Shown in pieces: positions 8,218 through 16,830 of a stretch of 41,519 nucleotides of DNA (positions are counted from its first letter, which is position 1; the number at the start of each line of letters is the position of its first letter). Both the position numbers and the translations under genes were made by a program. This DNA comes from Variovorax paradoxus (GTDB lineage Bacteria > Pseudomonadota > Gammaproteobacteria > Burkholderiales > Burkholderiaceae_C), in contig NZ_JAGGNV010000083.1 in NCBI RefSeq assembly GCF_018614955.1, positions 1 through 41,519 on the forward strand, read 5' to 3'. A model generated the notes under the pieces. The model did no database searches. It was not told the origin of the DNA and was given only the letters and a program-made list of their open reading frames with translations.

Positions 8218-9423
8218 ATGAACCGACACGCCTTCATCTGCGACGCCGTGCGCACCCCCTTCGGGCGGTACGGCGGCGCGCTCTCTTCCGTCCGCACCGA
8301 CGACCTCGCGACCGTGCCGCTCAAGGCATTGATGGCGCGCAACCCCGGCGTCGACTGGGCCGCGGTCAGCGACGTGCTGTACGGCTGCGTCAACCAGGCC
8401 GGCGAGGACAACCGCAACGTGGCGCGCATGGCATCGTTGCTGGCCGGGCTGCCCGTGGAGGTGCCGGGGGCGACCATCAACCGCCTCTGCGGCTCCAGCC
8501 TGGACGCGGTGGGCACCGCCGCGCGCGCGATCAAGTCGGGCGAGGCCACGCTGATGGTCGCCGGCGGCGTCGAGAGCATGAGCCGCGCGCCCTTCGTGAT
8601 GCCAAAGGCGGAGAGTGCCTTCTCGCGCACCAACGCAATCTACGACACCACCATCGGCTGGCGATTCATTAACCAGCTGATGAAGGAGAAGTACGGCGTG
8701 GAATCGATGCCCGAGACGGCGGAGAACGTGGCAGTGGAATACAAGATCGAGCGCGAGGCGCAGGACCGTATGGCGCTGGCCTCGCAGCTCAAGGCCGTGG
8801 CCGCGCAGAAGGCCGGCTTCTTCGACGCCGAGATCACGCCGGTGACCATCCCGCAGAAGAAGGGCGAGGCGATCGTCGTCGGCAAGGACGAGCACCCGCG
8901 CGAGACCTCGCTAGAAGTGCTGGCGAAGCTCAAGGGCGTGGTCCGGCCGGATGGGTCGGTCACGGCGGGCAACGCCAGCGGCGTGAACGACGGCGCCTGC
9001 GCCATGCTGATCGCCGACGAGGGCACCGCGGCGCGCCACGGCCTGAAGCCGCGCGCGCGGGTCGTCGCGATGGCCACCGCCGGCGTGGCGCCGCGCGTGA
9101 TGGGCATCGGGCCCGCGCCGGCCAGCCAGCGCGCGCTGGCGCTTGCCGGCCTGCGCATCGAACAGATGGACGTGATCGAACTTAACGAAGCCTTCGCGGC
9201 GCAGGGCCTTGCGGTGCTGCGCATGCTGGACGTGCCCGACGACGATCCGCGCGTGAATCCCAACGGCGGCGCCATCGCGCTGGGGCACCCACTGGGCGCT
9301 TCCGGCGCGCGGCTGGTGACCACCGCCGTCAACCAGCTGCAGCGCAGCGGCGGCCGCTACGCGCTGTGCACGATGTGCATCGGCGTCGGGCAAGGCATCG
9401 CCCTCATCCTGGAACGCGCCTGA
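8218..9423 (+). CDS. Acetyl-CoA acyltransferase (thiolase, PcaF/PaaJ-like)
   Basis: The 401-residue protein is full length for degradative thiolases. It opens AFICDAVRTPFGRYGGALSS, close to 3-oxoadipyl-CoA thiolases. NRLCGSSLDAV carries the nucleophilic Cys, GGAIALGHPLGASGAR the conserved His, and CTMCIGVGQG the second Cys. It should cleave a 3-oxoacyl-CoA with CoA to acetyl-CoA and a shortened acyl-CoA, the last step of beta-oxidation or of the oxoadipate pathway. It is the only thiolase in the window, so it probably completes the hydratase/dehydrogenase route at 16827. It is the sole intact high-GC gene within the decayed segment. PcaF-like resemblance does not prove oxoadipyl-CoA specificity. 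Confidence 0.92.
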   Translation: MNRHAFICDAVRTPFGRYGGALSSVRTDDLATVPLKALMARNPGVDWAAVSDVLYGCVNQAGEDNRNVARMASLLAGLPVEVPGATINRLCGSSLDAVGTAARAIKSGEATLMVAGGVESMSRAPFVMPKAESAFSRTNAIYDTTIGWRFINQLMKEKYGVESMPETAENVAVEYKIEREAQDRMALASQLKAVAAQKAGFFDAEITPVTIPQKKGEAIVVGKDEHPRETSLEVLAKLKGVVRPDGSVTAGNASGVNDGACAMLIADEGTAARHGLKPRARVVAMATAGVAPRVMGIGPAPASQRALALAGLRIEQMDVIELNEAFAAQGLAVLRMLDVPDDDPRVNPNGGAIALGHPLGASGARLVTTAVNQLQRSGGRYALCTMCIGVGQGIALILERA

Positions 9424-9448
9424 CGCGAACCGCACCGGAGTCAAAGAC

Positions 9449-10017
9449 GTCGAAAGCAAAGCGAAACTCGGCGTTGTCATCGGCCCCGGCAACGGCATCG
9501 GCGCCTCGGCGTGCGAGATCATGGCGCGTGGAGGCTGGCCCGTCGCAGTGGTAGACCTGGACCTGGGCGCGGCCGAGGAGACGGCCGGGAGGTCATCAAG
9601 GTAAACATCGAAGGCACCTTCGGCGCCACCCGCGTGTTCGCCGCGCGCATGGCGCGCACCGGCGGCGGCGCCATCGTGAACGTGGCCTCGATCGTAGGGC
9701 ATGCGTCGTCGCCGCAGCACGCCTACGGGTCGACCACGGCCGCGGTGCTGAACATCACGAAGAACTTCGCCGCGCAGTACGGCAAGGGCGGCGTGCGCTT
9801 CAACTCCGTGTCGCCCGGCGCCGTGCTGGTGCCGCGCGTGAAGGCGCGGGCGCCGGGCCGCTACGCCGTCGACATCGACGCCCAGATGGCGCTCGGCCGC
9901 CGGATCCAGCCCAACGAGATCGGCGATGGCATCGAGTTCCTGCTGTCGGACCGCGCGTCCGCGATCACCGGCATCGACCTGATGATCGCCGGCTGGGACG
10001 TGGCGACGAAAGGAACC
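9449..10017 (+). pseudogene. SDR pseudogene with internal deletion
   Basis: The first part reads KLGVVIGPGNGIGASACEIM and continues to DLDLGAAEETAG in one frame. The sequence then jumps to EVIKVNIEGTFGATRVFAAR in another frame, so about 60 residues including the NNAG segment are deleted. The active site reads YGSTT, so the catalytic Lys of YxxxK is Thr. No start codon or ribosome site is visible. The second part runs in frame into the TetR pseudogene without a stop. This SDR is not the same subfamily as those at 7029 or 20735. Confidence 0.75.
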
Positions 10018-10020
10018 ATT

Positions 10021-10730
10021 CCTGCTCCGCGCGCGAACGCCAGGACACCGTCGCCTGCCCGCAAAAAGCCCGTCCGTGCGCCCGCACGCAGCGGCGCCGC
10101 CCGCAGCCGCGACACCGCGGACAACGGGATGGTGGACAGCATGCGCGAGGAGGTCGCGGCCTACCGCAAGGACCTCATCGTGCGCGCCGCCAGCGACGCC
10201 TTCTTCGAGCACGGCTACTACGACTGCACGGTGGACATGATCGCGGAGCGCCTGTCGGGCACCAAGGCGATCGTCTACTACTACTTCGCCGACAAGCACG
10301 CGATCCTGGAGGAGATCTACCCCCGCGCGATGGCCGAGGCGTAGGCCTTGATCCTGCAGGCGATGGAGGAGGGCGGCGACACGAGCGAGAAGCTCGCCGC
10401 CTTCGCGCGGCTCTCCTCCGGCTGGGTGATCGACAACCAGCGGGTGGTGGGCGTCTTCTGGCGCGAGGAGCGCTCGCTCTCGCCGATGCCCGGGCGGCGG
10501 TGGGGCGCGAGCAGAAGAAGATGGGCGACCTCGTGGCGCGGATCATCCGGGAAGGCGTCGCGCAAGGCAGCTTCCAGGTGCAGGACGTGCAGACCACCGC
10601 GCGGGCGATCTCCGGGATGATCTCCTTCACCTTCACATGGTGGCGTCACGACCGCCGCCTCTCGCGCGACGAGGCCGCGGACTTCTACGCGGAGATGGCG
10701 CTGCGCGCCGTCGGCCTCGAAAACGACTGA
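10021..10730 (+). pseudogene. TetR-family regulator pseudogene (paralogue of the 22877 gene)
   Basis: The helix-turn-helix region REEVAAYRKDLIVRAASD, then TVDMIAERLSGTKAIVYYYF, is nearly identical to the intact TetR. A TAG at 10342-10344 replaces a Gln codon (CAG in the intact copy). A further indel near 10490 shifts the frame before EQKKMGDLVARIIREGVA and the C-terminal TWWRHDRRLSRDEAADFYAE. The equivalent start codon is lost and the frame is fused to the SDR remnant upstream. The DNA-binding domain alone could be made only as part of that fusion. It documents an older second copy of the island regulator. Confidence 0.85.
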
Positions 10731-10812
10731 GACGCGCGGGTGCCATCGTTGCGACCGCGCACCCCGCTTCCCAGAATCGCGGCGTCCCCGGGCGCCGGGG
10801 CAGAGGCGAGAC

Positions 10813-11060
10813 GTGACGCGGCATCTTTCCCGGGCCGTCCTGAGCATCTGGAGCGACATCGATGCCGAGGTCGAGGGCGACTACGAGGCCGAAGGGAAGA
10901 TGGCCGAGAGCATTTCCCCGCCTTTTTGGGCGGCGGGCGTCAACCGCATGATCGACGCCTGCGAGGTGTGGCTGGAGCTGATGCGCTCGGGCCGAGTGCA
11001 GGCCTCCGAGCCCTTCCGCGTCTGGGCCGAAACACCGGGGCTACCGCCCCTGCGAGTCGG
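10813..11060 (+). pseudogene. Chimeric remnant: EthD-like start fused to an unknown gene's end
   Basis: The frame begins VLSIWSDIDAEVEGDY, matching the remnant at 5068. After EAEG it switches to KMAESISPPFWAAGVNRMID and EVWLELMRSGRVQASEPF. The latter matches the end of the frameshifted gene at 25421-26015. The two parts come from different genes, so this is a deletion fusion between formerly separate neighbours. It reads on into yet another fragment (SDR tail), so no natural protein is encoded. The function of the FWAAGVNRMID part is unknown. Confidence 0.6.
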
Positions 11061-11121
11061 TGAGGCCGAGCGGCTGCGCGTCGGCGCGCCGGCCCAGCCG
11101 TTCCACCATCGCGCTCACTTT

Positions 11122-11409
11122 TCGGCCGCGATGGCCCGGCACTCGCCGATGGACATCCTCTCCACCGGCCCGAAGGGCGCCGTCGAATCGGCGGTGCGCG
11201 CCGTCGCGCGCGAGAAGGGGGCGCTACAACATCCGGGCCAACTCCGTGGAACCTCTCGCCCAAGGCCGCCGAAGCCATGCGCAAGGACCCGCCACTGGGG
11301 CGCATCGGCAAGGCCGAAGAAGCGGCCGACGCCATCGTCTTCCGCGCGTCTAGCCGCTCCGGCTACACCACGGGTCAGCGGCTGGTGCTGGCCGGCGGCT
11401 TCTCGACCT
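11122..11409 (+). pseudogene. SDR C-terminal remnant (paralogue of the 20735 gene)
   Basis: SAAMARHSPMDILSTGPKG, then ESAVRAVAREKG, matches SSAAMVRHSPMDILSTGPKG in the intact SDR. After a frameshift, IRANSVEP and finally SGYTTGQRLVLAGGFST remain, with part of the loop deleted. The natural TGA after FST has become TGC, so the stop is lost too. Together with the N-terminal remnant at 5746 it could represent one copy split by rearrangement, or two separate dead copies. Confidence 0.75.
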
Positions 11410-11419
11410 GCGCCGCGCG

Positions 11420-12315
11420 TCAGCGCTGGATCACCTGCCTCGCCTCGGCGAGGAAGCATTCCACGATAGCCGTGGCGTGCGCAGGGTTCCACACCATCAC
11501 GGCGGGCGCCGTCACCGGCGGCCCACCCAGGGGCACGAAGCAGACACCGTCGAGCCGCGAGCGCGCCAGCGAGCGCGGCACGATCGCCACCCCGAGGCCC
11601 TGCGCCACCATCGCCACGATCGTCAGCCATTGCCGGGCCGCATGCACGATCCGCGGGTGGATTCCGGCACGGCTGAAGATGGCGATCACGTTGTCGTAGT
11701 TGGCCGGGGAGACGTCGCGCGAGAACATCACGAAGCGCTCCTGCGACAGCTGGGCGACCTCCGCGACGGCGCTTGACGCGAGCGGGTGGGCGGCCGGCAC
11801 GCACAGCATGAATGCGTCATCGCGCAGCGGCAGGCAGGCCAGCTGCGGCGGCACCACTGAAGCGTTGACGAAGCCGACGTGCAACTGGCCATGCAGCAGA
11901 TCCTAAAGCTGGTCCGCGGTCGACTGCTCCCGCAGCACGGTGCCGATGCCAAGCGCGGAGCGGCCGAACGCCTCGATGATGGCGGGCACTTCACGATATA
12001 CCAGTGATCCGGCCATGCCGATGTCCAGGCGGCCCCGCAGGCCCGTCGCAACCGGCGTCGCGATGCTGCCTGCCCGGTCGACGCGCGCGAGGATCTGCCG
12101 CGTTTCCTCGAGGAAAGCGCTCCTCGCCGGGGTCAACTCCACCTGCTTGCTGCTGCGCATGAGCAACTGCACGCCCAGTTCCTCTTCCAGCGCCTGTGGC
12201 GAGGCGCAGGGGAGGCTTGGTGATCGCCAGCCGCTCGGCCGCGCGGCCCAAATGCAGTTCTTCGGAAGACCGAGAGGTAACGCAGGGGAAGTGCAGCTTG
12301 ATGTGCCCACGATTT
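11420..12315 (-). pseudogene. LysR-family regulator pseudogene
   Basis: On the minus strand, GRAAERLAITKPPL, then in another frame ALEEELGVQLLMRSSKQVEL, form the winged-helix start of a LysR regulator. GLRGRLDIGMAGSLVYREVP and HVGFVNASVVPPQLACLPLR begin the effector domain, which ends DGVCFVPLGGPP and IVECFLAEARQ. A TAG near 11902 interrupts DQL-DLLHGQ, probably from a CAG Gln codon, and the N-terminal frameshift lies near 12210. It is divergent from the acyl-CoA dehydrogenase at 12422, the classic position for its former regulator. If it is dead, that operon is now constitutive or controlled by another factor. Confidence 0.8.
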
Positions 12316-12421
12316 TATAAACATATCGGTCCAGCCGAAAAGTGAATTGGACGCAAATGGTTGGCGCCCGCATCATCCCCGCATCGCAGCGTGCGACAAC
12401 TCCTGCACCAGGACACGAACC

Positions 12422-13585
12422 ATGGATTTCAGAGCCACCCCCGACCAGCAGCACATCCAAGACGCGATCGAGAAGGTCTGCGCGCCCTTCGACGCCGACT
12501 ACTGGCTGCGCAAGGACCGCGAGGGCGGCTTTCCCTTCGACTTCCACAAAGCCCTGGCCGACGCCGGCTGGCTGGGCATCGCCATGCCCGAGGAATACGG
12601 CGGCGCCGGGCTGGGCATCAGCGAGGCGGCACTGATGATGCACACCATCTCGGCTAGCGGCGCAGGGCTGTCCGGCGCCTCGGCCGTGCACATGAACATC
12701 TTCGGCCTGCACCCGGTCGTGGTGTTCGGCACCGCCGAACAGAAGAAGCGCTGGCTGCCTCCCCTTATCGAGGGCAAGGACCGCGCGTGCTTCGGCGTCA
12801 CCGAGCCGAATTCGGGGCTCAACACGCTCAAGCTCAAGACCCGGGCGGTGCGCCAGGGCGACGACTACGTCGTGCATGGACAGAAGGTCTGGATCAGCAC
12901 CGCGCAGGTGGCCAACAAGATCCTGCTGCTCGCGCGCACGAAGAACGCCGAGGAATGCAAGGGCACCGAAGGCCTCAGCCTGTTCTACACCGATCTCGAC
13001 CGCGCGACCATCGAGGTGCGCGAAATCGAGAAGTTGGGGCGCAAGTGCGTGGACTCTAACCAGGTCTTCATTGACGGACTTCGCATCCCGGTGGAAGACC
13101 GGGTCGGCGAGGAAGGCGAGGGCTTCAGCTACATCCTGCACGGGCTGAACCCGGAGCGGATCCTGATCGCCTCTGAGGCGATCGGCCTGGGCCGCGCGGC
13201 GCTGAAGCGCGCCGCGGGCTACGCCAATGAACGCGAGGTGTTCGGCCGTCCGATCGGCCAGAACCAGGGCATCCAGCATCCGCTGGCGAAGTCCTGGATG
13301 GAACTGGAGGCCGCACACCTGATGGTGCAGAAGGCCGCATGGCTCTACGACCAGGGCCTGCCTTGCGGCGCGGAGGCGAACAGCGCGAAGTTCCTCGGCG
13401 CCGAAGCCGGCTACCACGCCTGCGAGAACGCCATCTTTACGCACGGCGGCATGGGTTATGCCAAGGAGTACCACGTGGAGCGCTATCTGCGCGAGTCGTG
13501 GATCCCTCGCCTGGCGCCGGTCAGCCCGCAACTGATCCTGTGCTTCATCGCCGAGAAGGTTCTCGGCCTGCCCAAGTCGTATTGA
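12422..13585 (+). CDS. Acyl-CoA dehydrogenase
   Basis: The 387-residue flavoprotein is of usual length. CFGVTEPNSGLNTLKLKT is the FAD/substrate signature region and EYHVERYLRE the C-terminal signature. The MCAD-type catalytic Glu position near the C-terminus reads RLAPVSPQL without Glu. GLNPERILIA instead supplies a Glu at about residue 245, as in isovaleryl-CoA-type enzymes; this base assignment is inference. I choose the ATG at 12422, where family similarity begins, over an upstream in-frame start at 12347. It heads a six-gene run with ETF genes, which would accept its electrons. It likely oxidises the acyl-CoA made by the island ligase or CoA-transferases to an enoyl-CoA. Confidence 0.92.
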   Translation: MDFRATPDQQHIQDAIEKVCAPFDADYWLRKDREGGFPFDFHKALADAGWLGIAMPEEYGGAGLGISEAALMMHTISASGAGLSGASAVHMNIFGLHPVVVFGTAEQKKRWLPPLIEGKDRACFGVTEPNSGLNTLKLKTRAVRQGDDYVVHGQKVWISTAQVANKILLLARTKNAEECKGTEGLSLFYTDLDRATIEVREIEKLGRKCVDSNQVFIDGLRIPVEDRVGEEGEGFSYILHGLNPERILIASEAIGLGRAALKRAAGYANEREVFGRPIGQNQGIQHPLAKSWMELEAAHLMVQKAAWLYDQGLPCGAEANSAKFLGAEAGYHACENAIFTHGGMGYAKEYHVERYLRESWIPRLAPVSPQLILCFIAEKVLGLPKSY

Positions 13586-13592
13586 GCAGCTC

Positions 13593-14468
13593 ATGAAATC
13601 CGTTCGCTCCTTCCTCTTCGTCCCCGGCAACAGGGCCGCATGGATAGACAAGGCCGCCGACAGTTGCGCTGACGCGCTGATCCTCGACCTCGAGGACAGC
13701 GTGCCGCTGGCCGAGAAGGCTCAGGCGCGCGAGACCGTGCGCTCCAGCCTCGAAGGGCTCTCCAGGCGCAAACAGCGCACCTGGGTAAGGATCAACCGCA
13801 GCCCGCACATGTACGACTTCGAGGACCTGCTCGCGGTCGTCGGTCCACACGTCGAAGGCATCGTGCTGTCCAAGCCCGCGGGGCCGGAGGACGTCGACAC
13901 AGCGTCTTCGTTGCTCGCGGAGGTCGAGCACCGCAAGGGGCTGCAGATCGGCTCCACCCTGCTGCTGCCGATCCTGGAAACGGCGCGCTCCATGCAGTTC
14001 GCCTATGAGATCGCGCAGAGGCCGCGCGTGCTCGGTCTAACCGGATTGGCTGCAAAGAACGGCGACGTCGCGCGCGCACTCGGCGTCGGATGGACGCCGG
14101 AAGGGCGCGAGTCCTTGTTCCTCAAGTCGCGTGTGGTGATGGCCGCGCGCGCGGCCGCCAAGCAGCCGATCGGCGGCCTGTGGCAGCAGGTACACGATCT
14201 CGACGGCTTGGAAAAGGCCTGCGAGGAGGACCGTCTGCTCGGAATGCGCGGCCAATTCCTGCTCCATCCTTCCAACGTCGCGGTCTGCAATCGCGTCTTC
14301 AGTCCTTCGCCGGAAGAAGTCGCCTACTACCGCGGCATGGTCGAAGCGCTGGAGCATGCGCAGGCAGCGGGCCGTGCTTCCATCATCTACGCCGGCGAGC
14401 ACATTGACATCGCCCACGTGACCACGGCGCGCGAGATCCTCGCGCTCGCTGCTTCCTTCCAGGATTGA
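13593..14468 (+). CDS. CitE/HpcH-family CoA-ester lyase-like protein
   Basis: The 291-residue TIM-barrel protein starts VRSFLFVPGNR, followed by ADALILDLEDSVP, as in citrate lyase beta and malyl/methylmalyl-CoA lyases. WVRINR and LLPILETARS are conserved, the latter holding a metal-binding Glu at about residue 129. The second metal-ligand position, usually Asp in a G-x-x-D-L-A-A pattern, reads LTGLAAK here, so Gly replaces Asp. It lies 7 bases after the acyl-CoA dehydrogenase and 4 before the MaoC gene. A role in cleaving a 3-hydroxyacyl-CoA, or hydrolysing a malyl-CoA-like thioester, is plausible. The missing ligand leaves activity uncertain. Confidence 0.85.
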   Translation: MKSVRSFLFVPGNRAAWIDKAADSCADALILDLEDSVPLAEKAQARETVRSSLEGLSRRKQRTWVRINRSPHMYDFEDLLAVVGPHVEGIVLSKPAGPEDVDTASSLLAEVEHRKGLQIGSTLLLPILETARSMQFAYEIAQRPRVLGLTGLAAKNGDVARALGVGWTPEGRESLFLKSRVVMAARAAAKQPIGGLWQQVHDLDGLEKACEEDRLLGMRGQFLLHPSNVAVCNRVFSPSPEEVAYYRGMVEALEHAQAAGRASIIYAGEHIDIAHVTTAREILALAASFQD

Positions 14469-14472
14469 ACCC

Positions 14473-14934
14473 ATGCCCGGCCTCTACTTCGAAGACCTTC
14501 ACGAAGGCCTCGCGATCGACCACGCGATCCGCAGGACCGTCACCGAAACCGACAACGTTCTCGTGACGGCTCTAACCCACAATCCCGCGGCACTGCACCT
14601 GGACGCAGAAGCCACTAAGGATACGATCTTCGGCGAGCGCATCGTTAATAGCATGTTCCTGCTTGCGCTCGTGGTTGGCATTAGCGTGCACGAGACGACG
14701 CTGGGTACAACAATCGGCAATCTCGGCTTCGAGGAAGTGCGGTTCCCGAAGCCGGTGTTCCATGGCGACACAATTCGGGTGCGCACCGAAGTCGCCGCTG
14801 CTCGCGGTTCGAAGAGCCGTACGGATTCCGGCATCGTGACCTTTCGGCATATCGCCTTCAACCAGCGGGACGAGCAGGTCTGCATGGCCATGCGCAATGC
14901 ACTTATGCTGGTGCGTCCGAAGGTGGCGAAGTGA
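14473..14934 (+). CDS. MaoC-like dehydratase (mesaconyl-CoA hydratase-like)
   Basis: The 153-residue single hot-dog protein begins GLYFEDLHEGLAIDHAIRRT and contains TETDNVLVTALTHNPAALHL, the MaoC-type region resembling beta-methylmalyl-CoA/mesaconyl-CoA hydratases. FPKPVFHGDTIRVRTEV is the typical second half. It should hydrate an enoyl-CoA to a 3-hydroxyacyl-CoA. Pairing with a CitE-like lyase directly upstream recalls methylmalyl-CoA style chemistry, but this is inferred from gene order. Its stop overlaps the GTG start of etfB by 4 bases, giving translational coupling. Confidence 0.85.
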   Translation: MPGLYFEDLHEGLAIDHAIRRTVTETDNVLVTALTHNPAALHLDAEATKDTIFGERIVNSMFLLALVVGISVHETTLGTTIGNLGFEEVRFPKPVFHGDTIRVRTEVAAARGSKSRTDSGIVTFRHIAFNQRDEQVCMAMRNALMLVRPKVAK

Positions 14935-15680
14935 GAGTTATCGTCGCCGTCAAACGCGTGGTGGACTACAACGTAAAAGTCCGGGTCAAGTCGGACAACA
15001 CGGGTGTGGACATCGCCAACGTCAAGATGAGCATGAACCCGTTCGACGAGATCGCCGTGGAAGAGGCGGTTCGCTTGAAGGAGAAGGGCATTGCCAATGA
15101 GGTGATCGCCGTCTCGTGCGGCGTGGCGCAATGCCAAGAAACCCTGCGCACGGCCATGGCCATCGGTGCCGACCGGGCGATCCTGGTGCAGACTGACGAG
15201 GAGCTGCAGCCGCTGGCCGTGGCCAAGATCCTCGCCGCGCTTGTGGCCAAGGAGCAGCCGGGCCTGGTGATTCTGGGCAAGCAGGCGATCGACGACCACG
15301 CCAACCAGACCGGCCAGATGCTCGCCGCGTTGGCCGACCTGCCCCAGGCCACGTTCGCCAGCAAGGTCGAAGTGGCCGACGGCAAGGCCACCGTCACGCG
15401 CGAAGTCGACGGCGGCCTGGAGACGCTGTCGATCACCCTTCCGGCGGTGGTGACCACCGACCTGCGCCTGAACGAGCCGCGCTATGTGAAGCTGCCCAAC
15501 ATCATGAAGGCCAAGAAGAAGCCGCTGGAGACGGTGACCCCCGCCGACCTGGGCGTCGATGCGGCCCCGCGCCTGAAGACCCTGAAGGTCGCCGAGCCGC
15601 CCAAGCGCGGTGCCGGCGTCAAGGTGCCCGACGTGGCCACCCTGGTGAACAAACTCAAGACCGAAGCGAAGGTGATCTAA
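14931..15680 (+). CDS. etfB: Electron transfer flavoprotein beta subunit
   Basis: The 249-residue protein has the family start VIVAVKRVVDYNVKVRVK and MNPFDEIAVEEAVRLKEKG. EVIAVSCGVAQCQETLRTAM and VLGKQAIDDHANQTGQML are the AMP and interface regions. LRLNEPRYVKLPNIMKAKKK is the usual C-terminal recognition stretch. The start is GTG, overlapping the MaoC stop. With EtfA it carries electrons from the acyl-CoA dehydrogenase to ETF:ubiquinone oxidoreductase. A dedicated ETF pair inside the catabolic operon suggests heavy flux or a specific partner. Confidence 0.96.
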   Translation: MRVIVAVKRVVDYNVKVRVKSDNTGVDIANVKMSMNPFDEIAVEEAVRLKEKGIANEVIAVSCGVAQCQETLRTAMAIGADRAILVQTDEELQPLAVAKILAALVAKEQPGLVILGKQAIDDHANQTGQMLAALADLPQATFASKVEVADGKATVTREVDGGLETLSITLPAVVTTDLRLNEPRYVKLPNIMKAKKKPLETVTPADLGVDAAPRLKTLKVAEPPKRGAGVKVPDVATLVNKLKTEAKVI

Positions 15681-16613
15681 ATGGCAGTGCTCGTCATCGC
15701 AGAACACGACAACGCATCCATCAAGGGCGCGACCCTCAACACCGTCACCGCTGCCGCTGCCTGTGGCGGCGACGTGCACGTGCTGGTGGCCGGCCACAAC
15801 GCGGCCGAAGCGGCCAAGGCGGCCGCGCAGATCGCCGGCGTGTCCAAGGTGATCCACGCCGAAGGCGCCCACTTCGAGCACGGCCTGGCCGAGAACATGG
15901 CCGCCCAGGTGCTGGCGGTCGCCGCGAACTACAGCCACATCCTCTTCCCGGCGACCGCGAGCGGCAAGAACATCGCCCCGCGTGTGGCGGCCGAGCTGGA
16001 CGTCGCGCAGGTCTCCGAGATCAGCAAGGTCGTGAGCCCCGACACCTTCGAGCGTCCGATCTACGCCGGTAACGCCATCGCCACCGTGAAGAGCGCTGAC
16101 AAGGTCAAGGTGATCACCGTGCGCACCACCGGCTTCGACGCCGCCGCGGCTACCGGCGGCAGCGCGCAGGTCGAGCAGGCCACTGCCGCTGCCGACAGCG
16201 GCAAGAGCCGGTTCGTGGGCCAGGAGATCGCCAAGAGCGACCGCCCGGAACTCACCGCCGCCAAGATCATCGTCTCCGGTGGCCGGGCGCTGGGCTCCAG
16301 CGAGAAGTTCCACGAAGTGCTGGAGCCGCTGGCCGACAAGCTCGGCGCCGCGGTCGGTGCTTCGCGCGCCGCCGTCGACGCGGGCTACGCGCCCAATGAC
16401 CTGCAGGTCGGCCAGACCGGCAAGATCGTCGCCCCGCAGCTGTACATCGCCTGCGGCATCTCCGGCGCGATCCAGCACCTGGCCGGCATGAAGGACTCCA
16501 AGGTGATCGTGGCGATTAACAAGGATCCGGAAGCGCCGATCTTCAGCGTGGCGGACTACGGCCTGGAGGCCGACCTGTTCACGGCGGTGCCGGAGCTGCA
16601 AGCGACTTTGTGA
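15681..16613 (+). CDS. etfA: Electron transfer flavoprotein alpha subunit
   Basis: The 310-residue FAD-binding subunit starts MAVLVIAEHDNASIKGATLN. The C-terminal FAD domain has IIVSGGRALGSSEKFHEVLE, GASRAAVDAGYAPNDLQVGQ, TGKIVAPQLYIACGISGAIQ and VAINKDPEAPIFSVADYGL, all hallmark stretches. It begins immediately after the etfB stop codon, so the pair is co-translated. It is the obligate partner of EtfB in the matrix-type ETF heterodimer, located in the cytoplasm. Confidence 0.97.
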   Translation: MAVLVIAEHDNASIKGATLNTVTAAAACGGDVHVLVAGHNAAEAAKAAAQIAGVSKVIHAEGAHFEHGLAENMAAQVLAVAANYSHILFPATASGKNIAPRVAAELDVAQVSEISKVVSPDTFERPIYAGNAIATVKSADKVKVITVRTTGFDAAAATGGSAQVEQATAAADSGKSRFVGQEIAKSDRPELTAAKIIVSGGRALGSSEKFHEVLEPLADKLGAAVGASRAAVDAGYAPNDLQVGQTGKIVAPQLYIACGISGAIQHLAGMKDSKVIVAINKDPEAPIFSVADYGLEADLFTAVPELQATL

Positions 16614-16620
16614 GGAAACC

Positions 16621-16830
16621 ATGGGATTGCTGAGACATTGTCTGGCGGAGATCCGCCGCCGCGAACCGGGCTGGAGCACGACCGATGAAGCGCTGCTCGC
16701 GTTGCCGCCGCCGGTCGGGGGCGAGACCCCGCGCTGGACCTTCCCGCGCGGCGCACGCCCAGCAACAGGGGCCGTCCTGCGCCGTCCCGCGAGGCCGGAC
16801 CACGTCACTCCGACCGAGTTCTTCGCATGA
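16621..16830 (+). CDS. Small hypothetical protein between etfA and the bifunctional enzyme
   Basis: The 69-residue frame has a GAGGAAACC ribosome site directly before ATG 16621, and its TGA overlaps the ATG of the next gene (ATGA). That spacing supports real translation. The sequence is rich in Arg and Pro (LPPPVGGETPRWTFPRG) and I recognise no domain. It may be a short coupling peptide or the tail of a degraded gene. The decayed copy upstream of 5962 has no equivalent intact frame. Confidence 0.4.
   Translation: MGLLRHCLAEIRRREPGWSTTDEALLALPPPVGGETPRWTFPRGARPATGAVLRRPARPDHVTPTEFFA

Noticed and set aside
12305..12345. AACATATCGG near the acyl-CoA dehydrogenase promoter as a TetR site
   Set aside because: There is no second half-site at the right spacing; it is more likely part of a LysR-type control region.
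11903..13651. A 582-codon minus-strand frame over the acyl-CoA dehydrogenase
   Set aside because: Only its last part is real (a piece of the LysR pseudogene); the rest is antisense shadow of the dehydrogenase.
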